This document shows positions 49,101 to 59,523 of a stretch of 64,000 nucleotides of DNA, piece by piece. The notes below the pieces were generated by a model, which did not search any database, was not told the DNA's origin, and was given only the letters and a program-made list of their open reading frames with translations. The DNA comes from Patiria pectinifera (lineage: Eukaryota; Echinodermata; Asteroidea; Valvatida; Asterinidae), in NCBI GenBank assembly GCA_029964075.1, contig CM057130.1:1-64000 (forward strand), given 5' to 3'. Each line of letters opens with the position of its first letter. The stretch's first letter is position 1. A program made the position numbers and the translations under genes.

Positions 49101-50681
49101 TTCATAATGACGTATTGCACTATCATTGGCAGGCTCATGCGACGTCATGGTTGTTGATGTCACGTGTATAACGTACCGCTGTCTTTTCAGCCACTACAAT
49201 CAGTTTTGACCGGCTGCTTCAAGTTAGTTCTGCACGACGTATGCATCCAAAATGTGCTCTAAAAATACATTTTGAGTAAAAAATTTTCACCTTTACACAG
49301 CTTCCTGGATTTCTCTTGGTTCAAATGACAAGGTGAGGTGACAATTAATATGTTTGGCAGTAGACCCGTGAACGTGGCTTGTAAAAGACGCCACGCTGTT
49401 GTGTATTTCTGAACCTGGCAAAATTGTCCCTCTGACTTCCCTCCATTACACACACTGGACGTTATTTTGCAAATGTAATAGGTACTCACATATGAAGCTG
49501 TCTTGTACATCAAAACTTGCATTTCACAAAATTTGAGGAAAATTCTGGCCCCGGTTTATACGTTTATGAAGTCCTGCTAGCTGCCATTTTCTCCCAAGTG
49601 ACGCATGCGCATTGCGTTTTATTGTACCGTCCTTCGTATAATTCGACGGCTGTTTACTGTCGCAGCTAAAAGAGACATTGTTTTAGACAAGTTTCAAGTC
49701 CTTTCTTCTCTTACCGCACCGCACGCGGGCGCACGTGCACCCACGTGCGTGTGCGCACACGTGAGCCGAGCAGCCAATCAGGTGCGAGGGGTTTTTTTCG
49801 GGGTTGCGACATGAAACAGTCGTCAATCTGTCCAAGCGACTCGTCCGGGGTCATTTGTCAGGGTCACTTGTCGGGTTCAAATGAAATTTCTACACGTTCG
49901 TATGGGTCTTTACTGATGGGCAAATTTCGTCGAAATTACACAGCCTAAACAATCGGACGGGCAAATTTAGATTTCTAGGCGAGTACTCAACACCCATACG
50001 GAATTATGTATGTCGGATCGATTTCGCTAGGTTTTAAAATACACAACAACGTGGCGTTGTATACAACGCCACGTTCACGGGTCTAGTTTGGCAGCAGATA
50101 AATTGACATCCGAGTATGGAACTTTTCCCCTTATTTTTCCCGGGTCCCCCCCCCCCCCATATCAATACGCCTATACTTATCATATCCACTCTACTTTTCA
50201 GCACCTTGCGTTGCAACAGTATAATTATTAAGAATCAGTGAACGAGGATGCAGCTAGACTTGCCATGAAGCGCAGCAGGTGCTTGGTATCGACAAGACCG
50301 TTATCTTGTCGCGCATTCTTAAGAATGTGCGCTCAATCTGGAAGAGTTATTTTTTGCGAAGATTGTGCAAGTTGCACAATCATAAGAATGTGCATGCGCA
50401 TTCTTAAGAATGCGTGATTTTCAAGAAAGCGCACATCATATACAACGCCACGTTCACGGGTCCTGCAGCGCACGTTTTTGTCCGGATACTGGGCGTTTAC
50501 TTTCAACCCAATTTCTTGCGCGCCAGCACTAAAAAATACTGCATCCTTCAATACTTACTGCATCTGACTGTGAACCTGCATCGCTATGTACAGAAAGATT
50601 AGCACCACCTTCCTCCGTACCTGCAGTCTCCCCATCATCTTGTCGGCGTCGCACTTCGCGCCGTCTCCTAGTGTCAGCCAT
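37067..50681 (-). CDS. CASC3: CASC3 (MLN51/Barentsz), exon junction complex core protein
   Basis: CASC3 binds eIF4A3 and RNA in the exon junction complex and acts in mRNA decay, localisation and translation. Exons in transcript order: 50559-50681, 45139-45213, 44493-44657, 43960-44087, 42138-42305, 41095-41858, 39850-39917, 39172-39556, 38280-38470, 37430-37705, 37067-37240. All are GT-AG and in frame, 838 residues (human 703). An acidic N-terminal region with DEYESAEE is followed by the SELOR core at about 136-220: NPAYIPRKGPYFMHD, KLWKEDNTWLHDKY, EQVPKPRGE and YGYDIRSS. Phe147 and Trp178 match the human residues that contact RNA and eIF4A3. Then comes an Arg/Gly/Gln-rich region with GRGRGRG, KRYSSQRQRQP, Pro-rich repeats and FGGVTYYSPAQQQ. 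The last exon encodes a Gln tract not known to me from the human protein. Confidence 0.95.
37085..37200 (-). repeat. CAG/CAA repeat encoding the polyglutamine tail of CASC3
   Basis: In the last coding exon the minus strand reads about eleven CAG codons, one GAG, then a run of CAA and CAG codons, a short GLQL break and four more Gln codons. The pure CAG stretch at 37155-37190 is the part most likely to vary in length between individuals. Reading frame and stop (TAG at 37067-37069) are intact. Confidence 0.9.
38024..38177. mobile_element. 154-bp MITE next to CASC3 exon 9
   Basis: The ends atccggtttgttagtg and cactgacaaaccggat are inverted with one mismatch. No coding potential. It lies about 100 bases below the donor of exon 38280-38470. 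Confidence 0.7.
39998..41036. mobile_element. 1.04-kb Tc1-mariner-like fossil in CASC3 intron 6
   Basis: The left end ctgggctagtcaaaaagaaa is inverted, with changes, at the right end as tttctttcagactcaccctg. TA stands outside both ends. The right end is almost the same as the cagggtgagt end of the element at 61219. No transposase could be read; a SINE-tail-like stretch lies inside at about 40308-40372. Confidence 0.6.
42712..43225. mobile_element. 514-bp foldback element in CASC3 intron 4
   Basis: tagtctaggggctagacgtt at the left and aacgtctagcccctagacta at the right are perfect inverted repeats. The next bases (gataacctgccgc...gcggcaggttatc, then ccaatatcac...gtgatattg) continue the pairing imperfectly. 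The centre has a pure g tract and is not repeated. Confidence 0.85.
43606..43775 (+). mobile_element. tRNA-derived SINE in CASC3 intron 4
   Basis: ttagctcgggggttgagtgg gives box A and gggttcgagtccc box B with a perfect 5-bp T stem (gtggg/cccac). The anticodon loop would read TGA, but the acceptor ends do not pair, so it is a SINE and not a tRNA gene. The tail cagtgtttatacgtcggtga and the bases after it recur at 40308-40372, and the reverse complement of part of it occurs at 43520-43575. Confidence 0.6.
45725..46206. mobile_element. 482-bp inverted repeat in CASC3 intron 1
   Basis: The ends cccgttcaattc and gaattgaacggg pair, and arms of about 220 bp mirror each other up to gggagtcgggaact / agttcccgactccc, leaving a loop of about 32 bases. 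Pairing is nearly perfect in the inner half (for example cacaagtgcatttcgaac). No coding potential. Confidence 0.9.
46911..47281. mobile_element. 371-bp inverted repeat in CASC3 intron 1
   Basis: tactaaagtgcgtc and gacgcactttagta are the ends. Arms of about 165-180 bp pair well, including aagtagctttatatggtaga against tctaccatataaagctactt, with a central unpaired stretch of about 35 bases. The outer arms also contain short direct repeats (aagcctcaac). The element is separate from the inverted repeat at 45725-46206. Confidence 0.9.
47663..47752. repeat. Cluster of ttcttaagaa palindromes, first site
   Basis: Five copies of cttaag centres, mostly as cattcttaagaatg, are joined by alternating cgcgcg or similar self-complementary spacers, so the whole 90 bp is a tandem array of palindromes. 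A second, looser cluster lies at 50309-50418 in inverted surroundings. Confidence 0.88.
48436..48517 (+). mobile_element. tRNA-derived SINE in CASC3 intron 1
   Basis: tcggtgcagtggttaagc gives box A and cgagttcgaatcctg box B at normal spacing, followed by a short non-tRNA tail and a t-rich run. The acceptor ends do not pair. It is unrelated in sequence to the SINE at 43606. Confidence 0.55.
48809..50083. mobile_element. Inverted, rearranged copy of the 19868-21133 element
   Basis: Most of the element at 19868-21133 is found here as its reverse complement, including the tRNA-like core (about 48955-49020), the gtttcatgtcgcaacccc region and the 26-bp palindrome (50049-50074). The left inverted end is missing. 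A fragment of another family member (tagacccgtgaacgtggctt) interrupts it at about 49363-49450, and the displaced piece seems to continue just after 50083. Confidence 0.75.
50309..50418. repeat. Cluster of ttcttaagaa palindromes, second site
   Basis: cattcttaagaatg occurs twice with a weaker cataagaatg between. Just beyond it gtgattttcaagaa and the bases after it are the reverse complement of the sequence beside the first cluster at about 47635-47660. The two clusters may mark the two ends of one old composite insertion. Confidence 0.65.
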
Positions 50682-51178
50682 TTTGATTTCTGTTTTCTTA
50701 GAAAGCCGCTGTGTATGATGGGAAGAATTCTTTACCTAATCACATGGTGGCGCTATGCACTGTAAACGGCTTTTAATGGGCCGGATCGGATTAATTAATA
50801 TTTTTACCGCTGGAAAGTAGAAGCCTGATGTAAATAATTAAACATACATGTACATGTACTGATGTAGTTTGTTTTACCCATGAACTGTAAAAAAAAAAAA
50901 AATTAACCTACCATACAAATGGAAACAAAAGTGAAAAAGAAACTGCACGAAAAGTATAGGAATTGACTCCCAACCGGACTGCCGGAGTTCCTGTCGCGAT
51001 GAAATAGGGTCCACTTCGCAGACTTGCGGGGACTGGACCCTTTCAAGCTCTCAGGTCATGCTGTTATAGAGCTTCTTCATGTCACTTGCATGGTGGTCGG
51101 TCGGTCTGCCTGTCTGTCTGTCCCCAAAAACTGACCAAAATATTTGACTAACAATGCCATGCCGCGTGGTGTCACACG

Positions 51179-51352
51179 CAGTGGCGTCGATCACCAGACT
51201 TTTTCAGGGGGCACAGGGGGGCACCAGCATTTGATGGGGGCACTTAGGTGAATATATATATATTTTTACCAACCCAAATCTCAGATGGGGGCACTCGGGG
51301 GCACTAGGTTTTCCAGGGGGCACGTGCCCCCCTGCCCTTGGCGACGCCACTG
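51179..51352. mobile_element. 174-bp hAT-type MITE
   Basis: The ends cagtggcgtcg and cgacgccactg are perfect inverted repeats. The 8 bases gtcacacg stand directly outside at both ends (51171-51178 and 51353-51360). The interior is g-rich with a tggggg/ggcac pattern and a (ta)n run. Non-coding. Confidence 0.88.
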
Positions 51353-51440
51353 GTCACACGCCGAAAGTTTTCGGAACAAGTTTGTTTCGATCCGGCCGGA
51401 TCGATGCGTATTAATATGGACGTAACGGAGGAGCGGTAGC

Positions 51441-51761
51441 CAAGTAAGGGCGGATCCAGGGGGGGGGGGCCAAAGGGGGCCACCCCCCCCCCCCAAAAAA
51501 AACGAAACCGATTTTTTTTTTGTGACATCGCAATAAAGGCAGGCAATGAGTACACCACCATCTTTTCCTCAAAAAAAACATTGGTTAAAGTGGTCAGAAA
51601 TTGCCTCAGATCGCACCACAGAGCATCTAGAATCCAAAAAATGTTCGGGGCCCTTAAGCGGGCCCCGAACCCCACGCCGTAATTTTTTTTACCCACTTTT
51701 TGGGGGGACCAAAATTTTCTTTGCCCCCCCCCAAAAAAATTGTGTTCTGGATCCGCCCTTG
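51441..51761. mobile_element. hAT-type MITE, copy 2, with 8-bp target duplication
   Basis: The same family as 23575-23825: gggcggatccagg at the left and ctggatccgcccttg at the right, with the same interior (aggcaatgagtacaccacca). The 8 bases gcggtagc stand outside both ends (51433-51440, 51762-51769). It has an insertion of about 60 bp around ttcggggcccttaagcgggc relative to copy 1 and a 4-bp change in its left end. Confidence 0.88.
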
Positions 51762-54671
51762 GCGGTAGCTATAGCTCCATTGACTACATCAAGCATCTAC
51801 GTGAATCATTAAACGTTGCATGGACGATACTTGAACACATGGCATTTCAAAATTGACTCTTGTCTTTTTTGTGGTAATACCAACAAATTCACCAGCCGGC
51901 CTTGGGGGGGGGGGTTGAAGGGGGCCCAGTACGGCTGTCGGTGTGCCTCTTCCATTGTAAAAAGGGGTATGCACAATAGTGATGCCTGTGCTGATCTTTC
52001 AAGCATTTAAAAATGCATAGTTTTTAAATACAAAGCAGCAATGCCCCTTTGTTATTGATATTTGCCAGAGACACTTTACAATTAAAAAATCGAAGCTCAT
52101 CACCGCCGAAAGGATGTTTTGGAATAATTTTTTTGACAAGGCCAGACAGTGGTAAGTGGTACTGGTATCATGCGGCGCGGCCCGGGCTTTTACGCACAGT
52201 CTCCGGTCAACATCACCGTCCAATGCACGGTGAAACCATTGGATTTCGCCGAACGGCGGGCGCGTGTCACGGGTGGATATAGCAGATCCCTATACAAGTG
52301 TGTTAGAAGTCCCCCTTCTGACCGTGAAGGAAGTACGTTTCACTGAGCTGTTCAAGTTGTTCTTGGTAGGAAAGAGTATCTGTAGCAGTCCTGTTTAGAT
52401 GTAGGGTGAACAAAGGATATTGAAGATGATTTTCTAGCCTTGATCAACAACAATTGCGATTTTATGATGAATGGATTTGTAGAGCAAGGTAGTCTGGATA
52501 TGGTTCTGCGCGTTCCTACACTGATATTTATGATCCGAGGTTGGTGATCATGGATGAGACACTACCGTCCTCGTACTCAAACTAGAGGGGACTCGACAAT
52601 CCTTAGTGTGGACATTCCTCTATGGTTTAACTAAAACCCCTCGAACCAGTGAGAGTCATGAGCGCATGCGTGAACCCCCACGCAGATAAAATTTAATGCC
52701 CCCACTTCAGAAATTCAGAAAAAATACTCACAACTTTCTAAGGTGTTCCAGACACAAATTAAAGCTTATTACATCATCTTTCATTTTTTTTTCAACTTTA
52801 TGGGGGTAATTTGATGACTTTTAGGAGAAATTTCCAGCTGAAGATGATCACCCCTTAAAACAGTCCCGAAGCCCATCGCCATTTTGAAGAACGGTGCCTA
52901 CACTCCATTGGAAAATATATCAGTTTTCGGGGCCCCCATTTCATCCAAATTCACTGAAACACAAGCTCGCAGTACAAACCCTCAACTTCATGGCCCACAA
53001 TACGCTCAAATATTGAAGAATGTGAGGGCATGCAAATCATGATTTGGCCGTCGTAGGCGATTTCGGACCGATTTACTGGCCTGCAACCTAAAAGCGCACG
53101 CATCTACCAACAATTAGGTACTCAATGCGTGGTAATTTATGTGTTTATTCAAAGACAGGTAAATTAATTTTATGAGAAATATGAAACCCATTATGTAGCA
53201 CCTTTATAAAGGGTATGCAAGGTGTTGTGGCGCATATTCACCGTGCATTATGCAGCCACTGCCAGAAACACCGGGGCAAAACCCCTTCTCTTGGCGACAA
53301 GTGTTGCTGGGTCACACGACACAACAGGTAGGTATATAAACGCGCCCGTGTTGCTATGCAGAATCTACACGTGAATCATAGGACATCGGGTGTAATTAAT
53401 ACGAGCGTGATTTTCACTGGTAAAGTAAAAATGTTACGAAGACGAATACACTCGAGAAAAGAATGTAAAAATAAAGGAACACGTCGAAGGTTTTTATTAC
53501 ATGTACGCAGTTTATACGCGTGGCGTTGTTACGCCATCCACTCTCACGGGTCTACTATTGCCATGCTGTAAACTAGGTTATTCAAGTAAACTAAAAATAA
53601 GTTTTAGGCACTTTTTAGGAATTTCCCCATGAAGCACATGAGCTTATGCTAGTAATCAGAGAATAAACCGATTTAACATAACTGCATGATTTTACCAAAA
53701 AAAAAAGTTTAGCGGCTTTGCACAACCAAGTATCACGTTGGGTGCATGTTATGGAGCAAATCTGCTTTCTACCTATAGGCCTACCTATACCATGCGAGGC
53801 GCCCTTCCCCATCATGGCATGACCAGTTAGGCCTAGTATTATTATAAGAGGCACTATTAGGCTACGATTCTATTCCCTTTACAAGTATGCTATCTCCGAG
53901 TGTACTCCTAGCTCGTAGCATGTGTTGATTTTTCCTAATTAATTGCAGCCCGCTTTATATGCAAACTGATTATCCAGGTTAGGTAATGACTCAGCGTATA
54001 TACTTACGATCCAACATCGTTTCCCCCAGGAATGAACTATGAAACTGATTACAGTTATAGCCTGCCGCTGACGTTAGCTGAAGCTTCGCCAAACACAATG
54101 CACAAATATATTAAATTGGACGGTCCATTAATCACCATGGTTACCAGATTAAACTGACCATCTTACTCACTGATATTTTTGCTGAAATTTGCCTGACGCA
54201 AGATGTTCATTTAGGTAGGCCTATACGGTTAATAGACGCACAAATTGAACTAAGTGAATAATGAACTTTTTGGGTACTTTAATGCATGGAACAAAAATAT
54301 ATTCATAATGTATTTCCGATCATCACACCCTGCTCATTTCTCTGAAACTAAAACCACCATTTGCCTCCACCAATCCGCATCCTATATGAAAAGGAAGAAA
54401 ATTGAGAAGATATCAAATAGTAACGTAAGGCAATGTCAACCTCTTGATCTCCATTAATGCCAAGCCGGTCACAAAGGAAACTGTTTCCGTTCAAGGTTGG
54501 CAGGCGCATGGGCGTAAGTGGTTTGTTTTTGTATTTTCTATATGCCGATCCCCAACATCCGTTGACAACTGTTGACATTTCAATCTCTCCTGTTTGCTAA
54601 GGTGTAATCGTTTTATCAATTAACTATGACGTCCCAGTGCGGGCGGGGTCAGTCTTATCGTGTTTAATTTA

Positions 54672-57600
54672 ATGGCTTGCACGCAATTGCTATCATTCTC
54701 CAGAGCGATGGCGCACCAACGCACAACCTGGCTGTTGCTTCTCTCTGCACTTCTAACAATTTCTGGTAAATACGTTGTTTTGAAAACTGCTTTTAACAGA
54801 AACCATCACACCACAATTGCTTTCACCCTTATATTTCCTTTCCTCATTTTTTTTTTACCGATATGTGCCTATAGGCCTAGTTGTTCATCTGTACTAAGCT
54901 TCCAACCATTGTGGTCATTTCCACAGCCCAGGTAGACTGTATCGCCATCCAAATTAATGCCGCCAATGATAATGTGTGTATATCTGGCGGGTATACACGC
55001 TTTATATATTAATGCAAAACAGCCTTTGAGCAGATTTTTTTTGGATCCTGTATAAACATGTTGAAAAAATTAAATAAATAAATAGATTCTCGGTGGCAAG
55101 TGTCTTCTACATGTTGTTGCCTATAGTTTTCTGTTGATTATTTCGTTCATGCCTAATTCTAAACTATTTTTACAGTCGTCGAGGCGTCCCGTGCCAGCAA
55201 TGATTCGGGTGCTTATATGGCCGAACGTCGTCTCCGTCAAACACTTCTGAGAAGTGGGGAATACGATGCGAAAGAGAGACCCGTCTTGTTGTCTAACAAA
55301 CCCGTTGATGTCGAGGTGTCCATGGCGATGTACGCCTTGATATCACTGGTAAGTTAAACAAAATGACACTTCGGGAAATAATTTTTCCCGTACATCAAAA
55401 TAACATATTTTTTTAAAGACTTGAATGTCTTTTTTTCTTCAAAAACACTTGTTTTGCAATAGCAAAACACCTGCAATAGCTTGGGCATCCCCCAAATTTT
55501 GTCCGGGGTGGTCACTTTGCCAGGGGATCATGCCCAGATTGTTGTAATAAAAACAAAAAAGGCGCCGTTTACGTCCTGCTGTAAAGATGAACACTTAAGT
55601 AAAATTGTTATGGAATGGGGGGATAGTATGGAAAGGATCAGCAAAGCCATCCTTGGATCTAACTCCAATTTAAACGCCGAAATCAACCGCAATATCTGTT
55701 AGTTTTTGTAAAATGTGGTTTTCAAAATTTACTGGAGCTAATTTCAGGATTTCCCTTTATCATATTGTCTTCTGACTTTGTCAAAACAAAACTACAATTT
55801 ATTTAAGATTAAAAGTCGTTAATTAAAATGTATTTTCCAAGCACAGGACGAGAAGGAACAGGTACTCAAGGGTGCGTCATGGATTATCATGGTGAGAACA
55901 GAAAGAATGATTATCAGTTATTAAAGTGATGATGTCCAGAATATACTCTCAGCCCTTTCCTTTACCCCTGCGCAGTTATTAATTGGATCTCATCATCTGA
56001 ACCAATAACGGGTGATATAATGTCTACAATGATAAGCGATTCGTTATGACGTGTGTGGCAACAGTACATTATTTTTCATTTTCTTTTACATTGTATTACT
56101 GGTACTAGTATTAACATAATTGAAGTACATTTTAAGCAAAGGATCTTATTTCAACGATCCCACACGTAAGTTGGTTTCTCCCATACCATTTTCGCCACTG
56201 AAGGCGGCCACAATCCGCAGCTGAGTTTGTTCTTATACTGGACTGAAATCTCCCCTTCTTTTGTAAACACAGATCAATATTTTACCTGTTTGCACTCATT
56301 TCTATATAATAATATCTACAATACCTCGTAAAATAAATTATCCTGTAACTAGGACCCATGCATCCGTTGTCTTTCAGGAATGGTACGATTATCGCATTCA
56401 TTGGGATCCCGAAATGTACGGCAATTTGCGTTTCTTGTCCCTTGGGATGGATGACATATGGACACCTAAGATTCTCCTAACGAATACGTAAGTAAAACAG
56501 ACTACATAGCAAAACTGTTTGCAGACTGGCGGCGGGATTGCTGGGGAAAAAAATAATTCCGACGATCCGCGTATCCGAGATAAGAATAAATTCGGCCGGC
56601 CGGTCTTATGCTAGCAATACGCGTCCTACATTATTAGTTTTGTATATAACTATTCTTTTCAACATTGTTTCTCATTTTTCCCGATAGCTTTAGAAAAGCC
56701 ATGCCTTTTTCACACAGAGGAAGATCTTTGTAGAACCATGTCGACATCAGACTCCTTTATCGATATTTAGCCGCAATACCGAAAATATGCAGTGAAGAAT
56801 AATGGCAGTCATAGTTTGCGCTGCTAGAAATCCCCATTCGTGGCGCAAACGGTTCCAGGTTAGGACGCATTACCTTCACGGCACAACTCCGATCTAGTTA
56901 TGTCGCACTGATTTGATTTTTGTCTGTCTTTTTGCAACAGAGCGAGTGAAAAGATCGAAAACCCCATTCAGGAAAGTGTATTCAGAGCCTTGGCGTCATG
57001 GGACGGCAATGTTACCCTGGAAGGTACGTATATATAGATACATGTTATATCTAAAAGTGCGGTCGCCGCAGAGCGATGATCAATGTACTTTCTCATATTT
57101 AATAACTATACCAGGACCAGCTTTTATGCATCGAAAATCCTATATTACAGTACCCTTCACCCCACCATTGTTATTCATCTTCCCATATACCCGGTGCCAC
57201 CATCACCACCAGCGCGCTGCAGTGCGTCCAACGCATTGAAGTCATTACACTTAAAGAGACCGAGACATGATTAAAAAAAAGGCGATTGTGATAAACGAGC
57301 ACCTCAGGGTTTTTCTATCTTATGGGAATTAACTGAAATCGAATTGTGTGATGTTCGTTATCAATTTTGACGGACCAAACTGAATACTGGTGGTCTCGGA
57401 ATAGCCTTACAGCCGAACCAATCATACAGCCAGCGGCGTTTATTAACTTGGGCATATTATTGGAGCGCACCGCACACGCGTCTGTGTTCTAAGCCCGTGT
57501 CTGGTCCCATGTACCCCAGGCACAGGAAGGTAACAGCTTTCTATTACAAAAAAAGCATTGACTTCCCCCTCCAGAAAATAATTCCTATGTCCCCCACCCC

Positions 57601-59523
57601 TTGGCCCTGTCTGAAAATGACCCCAGTTCACGCCACATAACGCAACTTGCAACATTATGCTTGCCGTCTATCTTTCTCCGCCTAGGTCCTATCATTCACG
57701 AGACATCTTGCGAGATGAAGATGTCACACTTCCCATTCGATCGTCAGAATTGCTCTCTGGTTATCTCCACCCAGAACACGCCGAACTGCATCGTCAATCT
57801 GGCCAACGGGCCATTCACACGCATCGTGATGAACGAGGCCACTTCCCAGTGGCAAGCTCTCAACTTGACTGCGGAAACTACTGCACAGGAGTTTCAATAC
57901 AAGGCCTACTCTAAAGTGATTTTCTACCTTGTCGTAAAGAGGTTACCTTACCATTACCTGCTGAATATTGCCCTGCCGTCTGCCATTCTGACCTTCATTT
58001 CGCTTGGAGTGTTTTGGTTGACGCCCGAGAGTGGAGAAAGGGTGAGTTGAGTTTGTTCGTATCGTGCCTACCGTCCTATCTCATAGCGCTAGTGATATGT
58101 TTCGAATGCCATATAATTATCGGGTCCAGTGGTTACTTTGTTTGAATTGACTGGACTGACTCGTTATGAGTGCCATTGCAAGGGGACGAGCTTGGGCAAG
58201 ACATTTAACTACAATTGCCTCTCTCCGTAAGTATTATAGGGACCTTACGGTACATGTGAGGATAGAATTCAAAGGAAAATGTTGCCCACATTTTTCGGCT
58301 CCAGGATTTTGTATATTTATTTATTTATTTATTTATTTATTCATTTATTTATTTTTGTGAGGCGCAGCTATTTTGACATTAGGTGTCGTTATTTACACCC
58401 CTATTATGCCACTCGAAAATAGGCCACATGCATGCACTAAATCGTGAGACTGGATAAGTCAATGACACCCCAGAAATTACAACCAGTTGGGGTCTCAAGC
58501 TTTCTAATATTTCATGGAGCTAATATTTATATCTATGTTATAACATTTTGTTTTTACATCTACAACATGATCGTCTTTTTCATGTTGCTTTCTCCAGATC
58601 TCCATGGCCGTGTCTCTGTTGCTCGGCCAGGCTGTCTTCTGGTTAGTTACAGCCGAATCTCTCCCGCCCACCGGCGGCGAAGGCACACCTCTACTCCTTG
58701 ACTGCATCGAATATAACTTCATCGTGGGTGGTTTGGCCATCCTCCTCAGCGTGGTCACGGTGGGCCTGCAGCACCAACCCGGCCCGCTGCGGGGCCGGTT
58801 CCGTCGGAAGCTGTTTCTGCAGATTCTGCCTCTAGTCGTCTGCCTTCAGTCACGCGGTAGAGGCAAGGTTAACGACGTCGATTCGCGCTTTGACGAGAAA
58901 GACGAGAAGCTCAAAATGACATCCGACATGGTCAAGATCGTGTCTCTGTCAGACAAGGATGGTCGGGTCATCCAGAAGACCAAAGACTCCAAAGGTTACT
59001 CCAACGTTGATGTCTCTCGGAACGTAAGTCCTGGAAACATAAGTACTGGCCTTAATCAGTATTGCCAATTGATCCACGTACGTTTAAGTGCTGTTGACAA
59101 GTTGACTCTCTTTCAAGTCCCAGTAGGAATTAAGTCTACAGAAATCACACAGTGTGGTCCGAGCACAGTATTGGTCTTATGAAACGCTAAAAAGTACCAG
59201 GGGCTTTTGAAAAAAAATATTTCTTGCAGCTGCTCGTTTACAGACTCATATTCCTATACTTACGCAAAGTATACTGGGTTTGTGATGATGCTCAATTACC
59301 ATCTTAAAACCCTCATTTAGAAAGTTCCTTTGAATTCATAGTTGTGCTGCTATAGTTTCACAATGAAAATATACTGCCTTGATTTCTCTCCATTATTTGA
59401 CAGGGTTTGGACGACATGAAGTTGGTGGCAGCTATCTTGGATCGCCTGTTCTTCCTTGTCGCGGCGATTATATTCACCTGTGGCAATGTCAAATTGATTG
59501 CATGCCTTGTACATGGTATGTAA
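54672..59523 (+). CDS. Nicotinic-receptor-like Cys-loop channel subunit, non-canonical ligand site
   Basis: A subunit of a pentameric ligand-gated ion channel of the plasma membrane. Exons: 54672-54765, 55176-55348, 55847-55891, 56378-56487, 56941-57023, 57686-58041, 58598-59023, 59404-59523; 468 residues. The 45-bp and 110-bp third and fourth exons are the sizes usual for nicotinic receptor genes. A signal peptide (LLLLSALLTISG) comes first. The Cys-loop is Cys177 to Cys191 with FPFD inside. M1 starts at about 254; M2 is residues 288-307 with GER before it, Leu at 9' and Glu at 20'. M3 and M4 follow, with a short intracellular loop (about 345-432) and a stop just after M4. Glu at -1' suggests cation selectivity. 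Loop A has LLTNT where LYN is usual, the loop B SW is absent and loop C has no CysCys. The start could be the Met at 54708, which leaves a tidier signal peptide. Confidence 0.9.

Larger units (their letters stand above)
50682..54671. other. CASC3 / channel-gene intergenic region
   Basis: CASC3 (minus) and the Cys-loop receptor gene (plus) diverge from this 4-kb stretch. It holds two hAT-type MITEs (51179-51352 and 51441-51761). A GC-richer patch at 52150-52340 has overlapping open frames but no recognised product. The remainder is unremarkable. A family-related word (tggcgttgttacgccatcca) at about 53521 suggests another remnant of the 19868 element. Confidence 0.6.
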
